Source: Omphiscola glabra (lineage: Eukaryota > Mollusca > Gastropoda > Lymnaeidae). Taken from it: a DNA stretch of 64,000 nucleotides. The notes beneath the pieces were generated by a model. It made no database searches and was not told the DNA's origin. It saw only the letters and a program-made list of their open reading frames with translations. Shown here piece after piece: positions 23,425 through 35,487 of the stretch. The position numbers and the translations under genes were made by a program. The stretch covers positions 24,755,503-24,819,502 of the forward strand of contig OZ024806.1 of assembly GCA_964017045.1 (NCBI GenBank), in the 5' to 3' direction. Each line of letters opens with the position of its first letter. Position 1 is the first letter of the stretch.

Positions 23425-24046
23425 CTTTTAAATTCTTGTAAGTAGAATCTAGTTTCAAGCTTTTTAAAAACAAAAAAAAAAACACTTTGCTGAGCCTATC
23501 TCCGTGACGTTTTTTTTAAATTATCCCGGAGCTGCTTCATTATCCAGGTGGAGCTGGTAACAGCTGCTACCTTGGAATATTTGACCAAGGATCCCACATA
23601 TTTTGTGAGTGTGTCTCAAAAATCAGATTCACGGACGTAATACATTGTTGCTGGACATATGATAGAAGGGTATGATCATAAATAATCAGTGGTCCTCAAG
23701 AAAAGCATTTTGCCTCGGTGCTTCTCTCACAAAGTCAACAAATCATACTGGGTTTTCAAGATAATCACACTAAACATCTAATGAGTACAATTATACTAAA
23801 TTGACGTCTGTATATATTGTTTATTGTGTATTTTATTTTGTGTGTTCTTCCTCCTGCCGTTCTTCTTTTTGCTTTCTTCATAATTGTCCTGCCACTTCCT
23901 CTCTGTGATATTATATTTCAATAACAATACCCTGATGACTTAACACATGCCATACCTTTTATGTAATTAGAAGGATTGTAAACAGTGTAGTATTAATAGG
24001 ATTGTTGTTTTGAGATTATTACTTTCAGTTTAACGGGTTGTGGTAA
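23425..24046 (-). promoter_or_regulatory. Upstream region of the antistasin-like gene
   Basis: The promoter and 5' UTR should lie here, on the minus strand. I see no convincing TATA box. An AG at 23435 (gattctacttacaag) could be the acceptor of a 5' UTR intron, but the pyrimidine tract is weak. Confidence 0.3.
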
Positions 24047-24147
24047 CAGTGATTCCATACCCTGACTTTCCATTTTTGGAAGATTCTACTCGGGGAGTAT
24101 AATCTAAGCGGAAGAGGACGGATATGTCAAGGGTATGAGAATCACTG
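24047..24147. mobile_element. Short hAT-like MITE hairpin
   Basis: Starts cagtgattccataccctgac and ends gtcaagggtatgagaatcac plus tg. The two ends are inverted copies of about 20 bases around a ~55-base centre. The hAT-like CAGTG ends suggest a non-autonomous element. No clean 8-base target duplication remains. Confidence 0.55.
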
Positions 24148-24479
24148 TTATTATGTGTAGATCACTGTTGTTATGATTGGTATGGAAAAGATGATAGAGA
24201 TTATATGTGTAGCTGTATCTATTTTGTGACGTGTTGTGAGATTTGTGTGACGTGTTTGGGTAAGGGGAAATGACGCGTTAGTTTTGTTGTGGATAGGATG
24301 GATATAGATGGCCGATGTACGATATTGACTGTTTAACTTGTGTGTTGCTTAGTGTTTGGCTGGAACGACTTGATTTTTGGTCGTAACTTATATAACAGCA
24401 ATAGTTAAGGAATTTTTGGTGAATAAACTCATAGCGTGCAAGAAACCGGTTAGTGTTTGGTGTATTGGTATCAGTTGCT

Positions 24480-24850
24480 ATCAGTTCCACTGGCCCGTGG
24501 GATGAAGTGGGAGACATAGCCCAAACATGAAGTGGGAGACATTGCCCAAACTTGAATTGGGAGAAATTGCCCAAACAATTAGACATCTATCGTCAGTTCC
24601 ACTGGCCCGTGGGATGAAGTGGGAGACATAGCCCAAACATGAAGTGGGAGACATTGCCCAAACATGAAGTGGGAGACATTGCCCAATCAAGTAAACATCT
24701 ATCGTCAGTTCCACTGGCCCGTGGGATGAAGCGGGAGACATAGCCCAAACATGAAGTGGGAGACATTGCCCAAACTAGTAGACATCTATCATCAGTTACA
24801 CTGGCCAGTGGGATGAAGCGGGAGACATAGCCCAAACAAGTAGACATCTA
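24480..24850. repeat. Nested tandem repeat: ~28 bp units in ~110 bp blocks
   Basis: A block holding catctatcgtcagttccact and ggcccgtgggatgaagtggg, then one to three units of gaagtgggagacattgccca, repeats about four times with a variable inner copy number. Expansion has acted at two levels. Confidence 0.85.
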
Positions 24851-25344
24851 TCATCAATGGCGGATGAGCACAAAGATATTAAGTTCTACATCTCGTCACC
24901 TGCAATAATGTACATGGTTGTTATCATGTGCTCGATGACTAATTGCTGGTAATGGAATGAAGATTACCGTCTTTCTCATAATCAGTATGCATTTACGCTC
25001 CTTACCATATTTGTTTGTTTTATTTATCTTGCTTAAGTTTTTTTTTTTTCATGCGTATTTTTAGGTGCACAGCATAAATGGAAATTAATGTTGATAAATT
25101 ATACACATTAAGTAAATTGCTCTCAATTAGAGCCAGTGAGTGTGTGTGTATGTGGAAATTGGGGGGGGGGGGGTTATTATGTTGAGAAAGTATAAAGGTT
25201 TTGGGAGAGTGTGGGAGGAGCTAAGGGCGGCGAGATTAAGAGACCGGGGGGAGGGAGCAGAGGTTGTAGCTTGAGGCCAGGGGAGAAATTAATGAGACAC
25301 TTGAAAAAAAATTGAAAGTTTTAAGTTTATGGGCTCAGTGGAGG
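24851..25344. other. Unassigned, with poly-G tract
   Basis: A G run lies at 25160-25173 and purine-rich sequence to 25260. No gene. Confidence 0.4.
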
Positions 25345-25492
25345 GGAGGGTGTGTGGCAACGACTGTAAACAGATCCGTTGTGAGGGTGTGGGGTAACGA
25401 CTGTAAACAGATCTGTTGTGAGGGTTTGGGGTAACGACTGTAAACCGATCCGTTTTGAGGGTGTGCTGTAACGACTGTAAACCGATCCATTC
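25345..25492. repeat. 37-bp minisatellite, 4 copies
   Basis: aacgactgtaaacagatccg recurs at 25359, 25396, 25433 and 25470, 37 bases apart, with few differences. Confidence 0.9.
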
Positions 25493-26300
25493 CCAGGCCA
25501 CTTTGCTAAGAAGTTAATGTTTCAATTGGGAAGGAATAGCAAGTATACTAATCGATAAGTTCAAACTTTTGAGAATTTTTAGTACATATTTTTTTTTCCC
25601 AAGTCCATGCTGGACTTTAAACCTTATCTATATTTTTTTTTTTACTTTAAACATAATCTTGAGCTAAAAAATGTCACGAGCTCTAAGATAAAAAAATAAT
25701 TCATAAATAGAATCTGATCGTTTTTTTAAAAAACACAAAATAACCCAGTAAAGATAAGTAAATCAAATTTTCATTATTTCGCTCACAACTTAAATTTTTA
25801 AGCTGTTCTTTTGTACGTCAGCTGGTAGTGAGTCGTTACGTTGTAGTTAAGAAATAATGAGGTGGCTTCAAGGAATTGACCCGTTTGATTTCCCACGGGC
25901 TTACGTGGATTTTTCCACGGTTTTACCGAAATTTTTTAGACACAGCAAAGAGAGACTGTTATAGTGAGATTAATATACAGAGGGTTTCTTTTTATGACAA
26001 CGATATTACATCATTTGTATGGGGGTCAAAGTACCGTATCATTGTCTTGGCACATGTTAGCATCCATTAGTATTTGTTTAACCAGATTGGTCGCGGCCCA
26101 TCAAATGCACAATGCTGCTCTTGAGTCTTGACGTAACACCCGTGAAATATAGTATACCTTATGTCCTATGTAATTGTTCTAAATTATCATCCATGACATT
26201 TTTCTAATTAATTCATGAGTAGTTTTCTTCTAGTTTTGAGTTATTGATTTCTTCCAATTTTACGATCCTATTAAATTGTGTTTACTTTATTCCCTATGAA
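25493..26300. other. AT-rich, nothing recognised
   Basis: No gene recognised. Near 26165-26215, gtaattgttctaaattatca resembles the unit of the array that follows and may be an old outlying copy. Confidence 0.45.
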
Positions 26301-27070
26301 CATTGTTCTAGATTATGATAGATACAATTGTTCTAGATTATGATAGATAAAATTGTTCTAGATTATGATAGATAAAATTGTTCTAGATTATGATAGATAA
26401 AATTGTTCTAGATTATGATAGATAAAATTGTTCTAGATTATGATAGATAAAATTGTTCTAGATTATGATAGATAAAATTGTTCTAGATTATGATAGATCA
26501 AATTGTTCTAGATTATGATAGATAAAATTGTTCTAGATTATGATAGATAAAATTGTTCTAGATTATGATAGATAAAATTGTTCTAGATTATGATAGATAA
26601 AATTGTTCTAGATTATGATAGATAAAATTGTTCTAGATTATGATAGATAAAATTGTTCTAGATTATGATAGATAAAATTGTTCTAGATTATGATAGATAA
26701 AATTGTTCTAGATTATGATAGATAAAATTGTTCTAGATTATAATAGATAAAATTGTTCTAGATTATGATAGATAAAATTGTTCTAGATTATGATAGATAA
26801 AATTGTTCTAGATTATGATAGATAAAATTGTTCTAGATTATGATAGATCAAATTGTTCTAGATTATGATAGATAAAATTGTTCTAGATTATGATAGATCA
26901 AATTGTTCTAGATTGTGATAGATAAAATTGTTCTAGATTATGATAGATCAAATTGTTCTAGATTATGATAGATAAAATTGTTCTAGATTATGATAGATCA
27001 AATTGTTCTAGATTATGATAGATAAAATTGTTCTAGATTATGATAGATAAAATTGTTCTAGTTTATTATA
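26301..27070. repeat. 25-bp satellite, about 30 near-identical copies
   Basis: The unit contains ttctagattatgatagata. Variants are rare: gataca in copy 1, gatcaa in several, and single gattgtgat and attataat changes. From 26846 to 26996 the gatcaa variant recurs every 50 bases, a two-monomer higher-order unit. No spacers, so not a CRISPR array. Confidence 0.97.
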
Positions 27071-27715
27071 TTTTCATTAGTCTTTTTTTAAATGCCATAA
27101 AATTGCGGTACCTGTGTTTGTTTCTGTTCAAGTCTAGACCAATTTTCAAGACTATGATCTCTCAAATAATTCTAGGTTGTGACCAAATAGGTAAATGGCA
27201 CTGAGCCCTCACCCAATACCCTGCTGGACACGTTATTTACGGCTGTAGATCTAGGATACAAAGAGGAACAAGGATTTAAACTTAGCTGCTTTCCCAAAAA
27301 GAAGATAGACAGACTTGTTTTGAAATAACGTTAAGGCTGAGCCAGCAAATATATTTAATAGATTCGAGAAATGAATACCATTATTGGAAAAAAATGGTGT
27401 TCAACTGGCGTTGCTGGTTTTCAGAAAAAAAACACACAAAAAAAAACAATTATCTGAAGAAACAATTGGACAATTTCCCGGAATTTCGAGATGGACTCGG
27501 TTACTATCTCCTTAAATATATTTTTTTCTTGAGGAGTCTAATTTTGAATGCTTTATAGAGAGAAAGACTTGCATGCAGTTGCATAGCTGGTGTTAGTGCC
27601 ACCAGGGGCGGGTCCAGAAATTCGCCTCTTCACTTACATGAACAAAAATCTCTCAACATTTGGCAAAAGAAGAGGCGCCTCCAAGTAAAGAAAAAAGTGC
27701 CGATGGGGTTGTACC
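27071..27715. other. Unassigned sequence
   Basis: No gene recognised. ctcaaataattctaggttgt near 27163 may be a decayed array unit. Confidence 0.4.
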
Positions 27716-28050
27716 GGCCCGTCTGCACCCCCTTTCTACGCCCCCTCTGGACGCCTTCCTACGCCCCCACTGGAACCTTTCCTACGACCCCTCTGCACAC
27801 CCTTCCTACGCCCCCTTTGCGCCTATTCCTACGCCCCCTGCACACCCTTCCTACACCTTCTCTGCACACCCTTCTTACGCCCCCTCTGCACCTATTTTCT
27901 ACATCCTCTCTGCACACCCTTGCTACGCCCCCTCTGCACCCCATTCCTACGCCCCTCTATATCCCCTTCCTACGCCCACTCTGCACCCCCTTCCTACGCC
28001 CTTCTGCACCCCCTTCCTACGCCCCCTCTGCACCCCCTTCCTACGCCAAT
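27716..28050. repeat. 22-25 bp C-rich minisatellite, about 14 copies
   Basis: The core cttcctacgccccctctgca with variable C runs repeats through the block. Open frames over it are low-complexity and not taken as coding. Confidence 0.9.
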
Positions 28051-28889
28051 GAATGCATGACGAGATGTCACTTAATACGTCCAAAGTCTTCGCTTTGTTT
28101 TAGACACGCTCAAAGTTATCCAGCTGTTTGGTAATCTCTTTTGAGTGTTACACAGGTAAAGTCCGGGGAAGGGGGGGGGGGGGCTGGCATGTGGTGGGTG
28201 TGAACGGCTATTAACTCGGTACGCTAACATGTCAGACAATCATGTTTTGTTTTTTTGTTCATTTATGAACCAACTGTTCTTTCCGTCAACATGTTGTTTC
28301 AAAGTGTATATTTTCGCGCTGGTGCTGAGAGGGGGGGGGGCGCCACGGGGGATCTTTTTCTCGTGAAAGTGGGGGCCACATTTGTCATTATTGCTCAACA
28401 CTACAAGGAGATATTACAAAATATAATGTACATTTCACTTGACAGCCACTCCGACCTGCTCTTGTCATCAACGTTAAACTATAGTAGATAAGTGAAGTAG
28501 ACTAAACAGATATTGTTGAGATATCTATGTAACATGGTTTTAATCTCCTGGATTCCTTTTTTTTTTACCTCAAAATATAAACGGTGGGATATTTGGCCAG
28601 TTGTTGCTACTATCTTTCTCCATTTCTCTCTCTCTCTCTCTCTGTCACTATCACTCTCCCTTTCTATCACTCTATATATCTCTATCTGATTATCTGTCCA
28701 TAAAAAAATGTAAAATGTCATAACTCTCTGTTGACTCACGGAAAGATTAGCAGTCAATTCAGCCGGACCAATGCTATTGCCAGAGCAAAATCACTACCGG
28801 CTTCATTATACAAGGATGCAGAGCACATTGAACACATAACAACTGACTTCATTATACAAACCCGCACAGCACATTCAATAGGTTGCTAC
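28051..28889. other. Unassigned, with poly-G and (TC)n tracts
   Basis: G runs lie near 28171-28183 and 28330-28340, and a TC run at 28626-28643. No gene recognised. Confidence 0.45.
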
Positions 28890-29385
28890 AACCTTTTCAA
28901 ATTCCTTTACATTAACTTCGCTTTTCTTGGTGGCTGGGTGACAAAATCTTCGGACGTCTAATTGACCGACTTCCCGTCAAGCTATCGAGCTGAAACTTAG
29001 CACATATTCTCATTGCCGATGACAACAGACTCCTTCATATTTTCAGTTTCACTCAAAAACACCAAAAATAAGTTCTTCCTTTTTTTTTCAATGTGAACTG
29101 CGTAATATTTTCCTCTGTTTTTCGGAAATAGTCGATGAAATTAACCTGAGGTGTAACAGCGGGTAGCTCATTAGAATATTAATATAGTTCAGGGGCGAGT
29201 AACAAATGTGCTGTTTTGAGCCTGGGGGAGGGGGGGGGGGGTACTCATTGGGATTCTTATAAAGTGCGTTACTTGAATGCATGTTTTGTCAAATTTTGAA
29301 CCCCAGCCTTCCAAATGCTTGACATTATATTTTATAAAGGATTTACAAGAAACACTTTATTTGTATGGGTTGTTCAAATTAAAAT
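28890..29385 (+). repeat. Dispersed ~490 bp repeat, copy 1
   Basis: Begins near aattcctttacattaacttc. It contains gctatcgagctgaaacttag, an internal poly-G, gggattcttataaagtgcgt, and ends ataaaggatttacaagaaac plus about 30 bases. The same order of blocks is found in copies at 29386-29890 and 44155-44640. No coding capacity seen. Confidence 0.75.
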
Positions 29386-29890
29386 CCTTTATATTAACTT
29401 GTCTTTTGTTTGTGACTCGCTAGCTGGTTGGCGAAATCTTCGAGCACCTAATTAACCCACTTGACGTCCAGTTATCGAGCTGAAACTTGGCACGTAGACA
29501 CTGGTTGCCGACGACAGGGCATTCTGTCAAATTTTCAGCCCCATCCTCAACTACCACCCTAAACAAATATTCGTTCCCCCCCCCCTTTTTTCAAAGGGAA
29601 AATGAGATACAACTCAGTATAACTGCGCTAAATGAGTTTCTTTAAAAAAAATAGCGCAAGTGCATTTGATGCGTAATATTTTCTTTTTTTTTTCTATAAA
29701 TGTTTGGGAAAATAAATATGCGATGTGTGTGTGTGTGGGGGGGGGGGGGAGAGAACTAATTGGGATTCTTATAAAGTGAGTTACTTGTATCCGTGTTTTG
29801 TCAAATTTCCCCCTCCCCCCCCCCCCCCAAATTTAATAAAGGATTTATGCGAACAAGAATGTTTTTTAAAGAGTTGTTTAATTTAAACAA
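29386..29890 (+). repeat. Dispersed ~490 bp repeat, copy 2 (tandem to copy 1)
   Basis: Starts aatcctttatattaacttgt, has gttatcgagctgaaacttgg, a poly-C and a poly-G tract, gggattcttataaagtgagt, and ends aataaaggatttatgcgaac plus tail. It follows copy 1 head to tail with no spacer. Confidence 0.75.
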
Positions 29891-30716
29891 ACACGCGGAG
29901 AACAAAAAATACTCAACTAATGCATTTATTTTTTTAAAATATGGAAAAGCCGTTGAAAGAGATGTAGGATTCGACATCAAAAAAATAAATGAAAGCAATT
30001 TTATATCAATCTATTCACGTCAAATGTCTGGTTCATTCTCATTGTTTACAACAGGGAGTAATACTAAAAAAAAAAAAATAATTATAATAATTTTTGTAAA
30101 AAATATTTAAATAGATAACATACCGATTGAACAGTACATCGCTTATAAAAAAAAAATCAATGTGTTTTTTTTTTATAATATAACCAAAAACATTCTGTTA
30201 TGCAATATTTTCAAAATATTAAATGTCTTTCCCTAATTTAATATGTTTGAATATATGAAGAGAAGCGTTGCTAAGTAAATCCACATCCAGCAATGTGCGA
30301 CAGGAGCTTCAAGCTAAAATGCGGTCCCTGTGTCCGTCCGAGTTTCAGAGATAGCAAATAAGACCGAACGTATTTCCCCAGATGTCACCAATATTGGACT
30401 GATTAGCATGTCTCAGGAAGCACAGATTAACCGGAAACGGGTGCAGTTCAAACCCACGGAGGACTTGAACTGCGTTAAATTCTGTCTCTAAAAATCGCGA
30501 AATTATTTCTTTTAACAATAGGGATATGAACGATCTGTTACAAAGGAAAAGAGCGACGTTTTAAAGTTTAATATTTTAAACCACTACACTCTATGTTACA
30601 AAGAAAAATGCATTTTCTCTAAAAAAAAAAGCTCTTGCCAATTATTTTGTATCTAAAATTATACTTTCTCTATAAATAAGTACAACTCCTGTTACAAATC
30701 ACTGCACTTTGTTTTA
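29891..30716. other. AT-rich, nothing recognised
   Basis: Long A runs and T runs. A GC-richer patch at 30290-30480 is unassigned. Confidence 0.4.
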
Positions 30717-30930
30717 AAAATAAGGCACTGTCTGATACAATTAATGCAATTTATGTTACAAATAAAAGGCTGGCAAATATTTAGGTTTGAAAGCAGACAT
30801 AAGCTCTGGATTGTGTGACAAAATAAAGCACTGTCTGATACCATTAATGCAATTTATGTTACAAATAAAATACTGGTTATATACTTAGTTTTGAAAGCAG
30901 ACATGCGCTCTGTATTGCGTGACAAAATCA
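30717..30930. repeat. ~108 bp two-copy tandem duplication
   Basis: The blocks gcactgtctgatacaattaa, atgcaatttatgttacaaat and tttgaaagcagacataagct each appear twice in the same order, once in each half. Confidence 0.85.
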
Positions 30931-31743
30931 CACCCGATGCTGGGAAAAGGGGGGGGGGGATTAAAATTGTGTCTATTTATTTGTATCCAAACCGTAGGAA
31001 ATATTCATCATAAATATAGGGTGGGGGGGGGGGCTTTCATTTACAGAGCCATGACACTAAGGTTAAGGAAAGAAAAATGGCAAAAATAAACACCAAAATT
31101 CTCGCATGATGCACATTTTCCTCGATCAGAGAAATCTTTAAAAAAAGTTAATTCAAAGTTTGGCAGAGCATATCTAGTTCAGACAGCTCTCTTGCCTAGC
31201 TAGAGAAATTGAGAAGCATGCGATGCGTGTAGATATCACAAGAACCGGTTCTTTATATTGGCAACTCCAGAGTTTTTCGCGGGGATCCCAAAAATAATAA
31301 AGAAAAAAAAAACACAAATCACATTTCAAAGACGTCATATCTAAAAAGTGTGCATGTCTTTTGTAGGCAAACACCGAATACAAAACCGATATCGATTCTC
31401 TTGACTCAGTATTTAAAAAAGATATATTGTCCCATAAATCGCTGTTTTGGTTTTAGTTGTCGGTGATGGATAACTCTGTATCTTCGAAAATATGACCCTG
31501 TCTAGACCGGTCAGTAACAAATAAAGCCAAATTACTTATTGTATGTTGTCTGTGTTGTCCCTTTTTTAAATTTTAAATTCCGCCATCTGAAACACCCCCC
31601 CCCCCACCTTTTATGTTAAAGGGGGAAAAAAAAGGGGGGGGGGGCCAGACGTGCAATGTAATGAGTCTGCTACAGTGCGGTGTGAGATTGAAGACCCGAG
31701 GGAATTTCCATGTAGAAAGATTTGCTTAGATATTGTCTAATTA
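30931..31743. other. Unassigned, with several poly-G/poly-C tracts
   Basis: G runs lie near 30950, 31023 and 31637, and a C run near 31596. No gene recognised. Confidence 0.4.
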
Positions 31744-31925
31744 AAGCTGGACTATTTGTAACACAGTAACCTCGGGAAGGTATAAATATTTTCTACTTAA
31801 ACCCGACATTTTGTAACACTGTGACATCGAGTAGGCATTTTGTATTTTCTACTTAACAGCTGAACTGTTTGTAGCACCGGGATAACAGTGACACAGTGAC
31901 CTCGGGGGGACACAAGTACCTCGGG
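31744..31925. repeat. ~62 bp tandem repeat, 3 diverged copies
   Basis: Blocks of the type ctggactatttgtaacacag, cctcggg and attttctacttaa recur three times with divergence. Confidence 0.65.
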
Positions 31926-33638
31926 GGAGGCGCATGACAAAGCATTTTGGGTTGGAGGATGTGTGATAGGACAATTATTTATCACCATATAATTTTAACA
32001 AAATTAATGGAATAAGAATTATTTTGAGAAAATCAGTTAGGTTACAGAAAATGCATTACTAAATTAATGAGAGTAGAGAGTAAAGTGAATTAATAATATA
32101 ACATGATTGAAGAAGTAAATTGGCCCTAGTCAAATTACAACTGGATAGATACTGTTCTTTGTCGCCATACATGTCAGCTCATATTGCGTCAGTGAGAGAA
32201 TGACAAAAGTTTGGGTAAAGTTGTGCTTGTGTAACTATGCTATTGTTCGCTCAATGGTGGCCTCGCTAAGAAAACCGATTGGCTTGAACTTACAACATCC
32301 GGTTCACGTCGGGTTACATTTTATAAGACAAACGATCTCACACGCAATCAATGGGCAGACAATTACTCCCTGGGTTGAAGTCAACTTCGAGACGTTTTCG
32401 CTTTGTTCCCAAACTTTTTTGAATCGCGGTTGTTGTTTAGTTGTCTAGTTGGGGTTCTCTCCCATGGTTTCTTCCTCTATACTTTGAACGCCAACGATCC
32501 GTGTATTGATCATTCTGGCTACTATGTTTGTAGAGGGGTTTTCGTGGCATGGTTTTGAAGAGAGTCATCTACTGGTTGCAAGGACTTCTCGGCGATGGTA
32601 TTAGGAACTGGGGATTGGAAGGCAGGCGGTTTACAAAATGAATATTGCTAAGAGGTAACCTTGAGCGTATACCAAGCACCCAAGATTGCACGCGTTCACC
32701 AGGTCGGGAGCCACTGGTATGGCAATTAATCCATCAGCCCCAGTGTGTAGAACTGAGTAACGTATGGTGTGACAGTGGCCTCCTTCGTACCGAGGAGAGA
32801 TGGGAGCGTAACTTCTCTTTCATTGTCGTCCAGTCGACCACCCCCCCCCCCCACCTATAAACCCAAATAAATTTTTTTTTAAATGGAAACATTTATCTGG
32901 GCAGCGCTCTATGGTCTAGCCTTCAGCCAGGGATTTTTAGGTGTAAGATTTCACGGAGAAAGTAAAGTTTCGGTTGGTGGGAGTCTCAAATAGGTAGATT
33001 TATGTATCTCGTTTTGGTAGTTATATGAGTCTTATATTGGTTGATCTGTGAGTCTGCTTTTGTTATCTCTTTTCCTCTTGAACTTACCCGTTGGAGAATC
33101 AACAATAAATTATGTCTGATAATCAGCATTAATCACAGCTATAGGAGCCCGCCAGCATACCACAGACATATTCGTTGGTTCCAATCCATCAACACAATCT
33201 CATGAAGAGTTGAAATCTCAAGCATAAAAAAATCATTGCGATAAAAATACACATATTTCTGCCGTTCATATTGACATTTCTCTCCCTTTGCAGAAACATT
33301 TTGATTATCTCCCCTTGATATATATATATACATACTCATGATTGTTTGTTGTTGTCTCCCATGAAATAAAGAAGAGAGAAATATCAACTCTTCGTTTAGC
33401 AGAGTCAAAGATGTCAAAGCTTGAACAAAAAAAAATATTTTAATTTTTTATTTTTTTTAAAATGTATAGCTTAAGGTGTTTAGGGGTAAAAACGTGTGGG
33501 GCGGTGGTTCTGCGAGTGGTAGTCAGCAAATAGGATATCACTATCTTAACATGCTAATGTCAAAAATTGTTCAACAGGACTCACCGACCAGTAGTAAAAA
33601 CTGTTGTTTACAAGTGAAAACGCAATGCGTTGACTCAG
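31926..33638. other. Unassigned; a GC-richer stretch without recognised genes
   Basis: The 32180-32850 part has balanced base composition and short open frames on the plus strand. None matches a family I know and no convincing splice pattern was found. A poly-C lies near 32839 and a TA run near 33321. Confidence 0.4.
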
Positions 33639-33804
33639 CGTGGTGGTTCTAAACATGTATGCCATGTGTCAGGTGGGTCGGGAAGACACAGCACATCAGG
33701 TTTATTGTCTTTTTTTTTCTAAAGAAGAGAATGATGTATTTTTTTAATTTTTTTTTTTTAAATCAAGAATGGGGTGGGGCGCTGTTAAAAGTTGGGAACC
33801 CCTG
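33639..33804. mobile_element. hAT-like MITE remnant
   Basis: The left end gtggtggttctaaacatg and right end gttgggaacccctg resemble the hAT-type CAGTGGTTCTCAAAC / GTTGGGAACCACTG pair. The centre is T-rich. No target duplication confirmed. Confidence 0.45.
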
Positions 33805-33894
33805 CCTTAGCGCAGACAGTGTTTGGAGGATTCTCCAGTGATGGCTCTATTTAAAACAAAGAGCATATCGAGCTCGTTCTCACTGTAAGATCAA

Positions 33895-35330
33895 CTTACG
33901 CACATCACTGACCGTCACGCTAACCGCCACGCTAATCGTCAAGCTAATCGTCACGCCAATCGTCACTTTAAAAGTCAAGCTAATCGTCACGCTAATCGTC
34001 ACTTTAAAAGTGAAGCTAACCACCACGCTAAAATCACAGTGACCGCCACGCTAATCGTCAAGCTAATCGTCATGCTAATCGTCACTTTAAAAGTCAAGCT
34101 AATCACCACGCTAAAATCACACTGACCGCCACGCTAATCGTCACGCTAATCGTCACTTTAAAAGTCAAGCTAATCGTCACGCTAATCGTAACTTTAAAAG
34201 TCAAGCTAACCACCACGCTAAAATCACAGTGACCGCCACGCTAATCGTCAAGCTAATTGTCACGCTAATCGTCACGCTAATCGTCACGCTAATCGTCAAG
34301 CTAATCGTCATGCTAATCGTCATGATAATCGTCACGCTAATCGTCACGCTAATCGTCATGCTAATCGCCACGCTAATCGCCCCGCTAATCACCTTGCTCA
34401 TCGTCACGCTAATCGTCACGCTAATCGTCAAGCTAATCGTCACGCTAATCGTCACTTTAAAAGTCAAGCTAATCGTCACGCTAATCGTCACTTTAAAAGT
34501 CAAGCTAACCACCACGCTAAAATCACAGTGACCGCCACGCTAATCGTCACGCTAATCGTCATGCTAATCGTCACGCTAATCGTCACGCTAATCGTCAAGC
34601 TAATCGTCATGATACTCGTCACGCTAATCGTCACGCTAATCGTCACGCTAATCGTCACGCTAATCGTCATGCTAATCGCCACGCTAATCGCCCCGCTAAT
34701 CACCTTGCTCATCGTCACGCTAATCGTCACGCTAATCGTCAAGCTAATCGTCACGCTAATCGTCACTTTAAAAGTCAAGCTAATCGTCACGCTAATCGTC
34801 ACTTTAAAAGTCAAGCTAACCACCACGCTAAAATCACAGTGACCGCCACGCTAATCGTCACGCTAATCGTCATGCTAATCGTCACGCTAATCGTCACGCT
34901 AATCGTCAAGCTAATCGTCATGATAATCGTCACGCTAATCGTCACGCTAATCGTCACGCTAATCGTCACGCTAATCGTCACGCTAATCATCACGCTAATC
35001 GTCACGCTAATCACCTTGCTCATCGTCACGCTAATCGTCACGCTAATCGTCACGCTAATCGTGTTTTTAAAAATCAAGCTAATCGTCACGCTAATCGTCA
35101 CTTTAAAAGTCAAGCTAACCACCACGCTAAAATCACAGTGACCGCCACGCTAATCGTCACGCTAATCGTCATGCTAATCGTCACGCTAATCGTCACGCTA
35201 ATCGTCAAGCTAATCGTCATGCTAATCGTCATGATAATCGTCACGCTAATCGTCATGCTAATCGTCACGCTAATCGTCACGCTAATCGTCACGCTAATCG
35301 TCACGCCAATCGTCACGCTAGCCGTCTATT
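33895..35330. repeat. 12-bp satellite with ~300 bp higher-order period
   Basis: The unit gctaatcgtcac is interrupted at intervals by ctttaaaagtcaagct and cgctaaaatcacagtgaccg. The aaaatcacagtg marker occurs at 34030, 34113, 34220, 34519, 34830 and 35129. The last three intervals are 299, 311 and 299 bases, a higher-order repeat differing by one monomer. Because the monomer is four codons, long open frames appear on both strands. Their starts are not ATG-led and each ends at the same marker, so I treat them as artefacts. Confidence 0.95.
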
Positions 35331-35485
35331 GCCTTCTGTCTCATGCGTGTAAAAAATCTATGAAACACCTCAAATCAACCAATCTCGTCTTTAATTGGCG
35401 GTTAATGCCCCAAGATCTACGAACAAATTCATCATATCACCTGATTGATGTGAGAAGATAAACCATTATATCCAACGCATTTAAA
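35331..35485. other. Short unique stretch
   Basis: Nothing recognised between the 12-bp array and the MITE. Confidence 0.4.
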
Positions 35486-35487
35486 TA

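Noticed and set aside
26301..27070. Regular direct repeats resembling a CRISPR array
   Set aside because: Units are contiguous with no unique spacers, no cas genes are present, and the DNA looks eukaryotic. Same for 50497-51159 and 13774-14035.
27660..28134. Proline-rich open frames of 130-145 codons
   Set aside because: Translation of the C-rich 22-25 bp minisatellite in two frames at once.
33895..35461. Several ~100-codon open frames on both strands
   Set aside because: They arise from a 12-bp satellite without stops, lack ATG starts and end at the same repeated marker.
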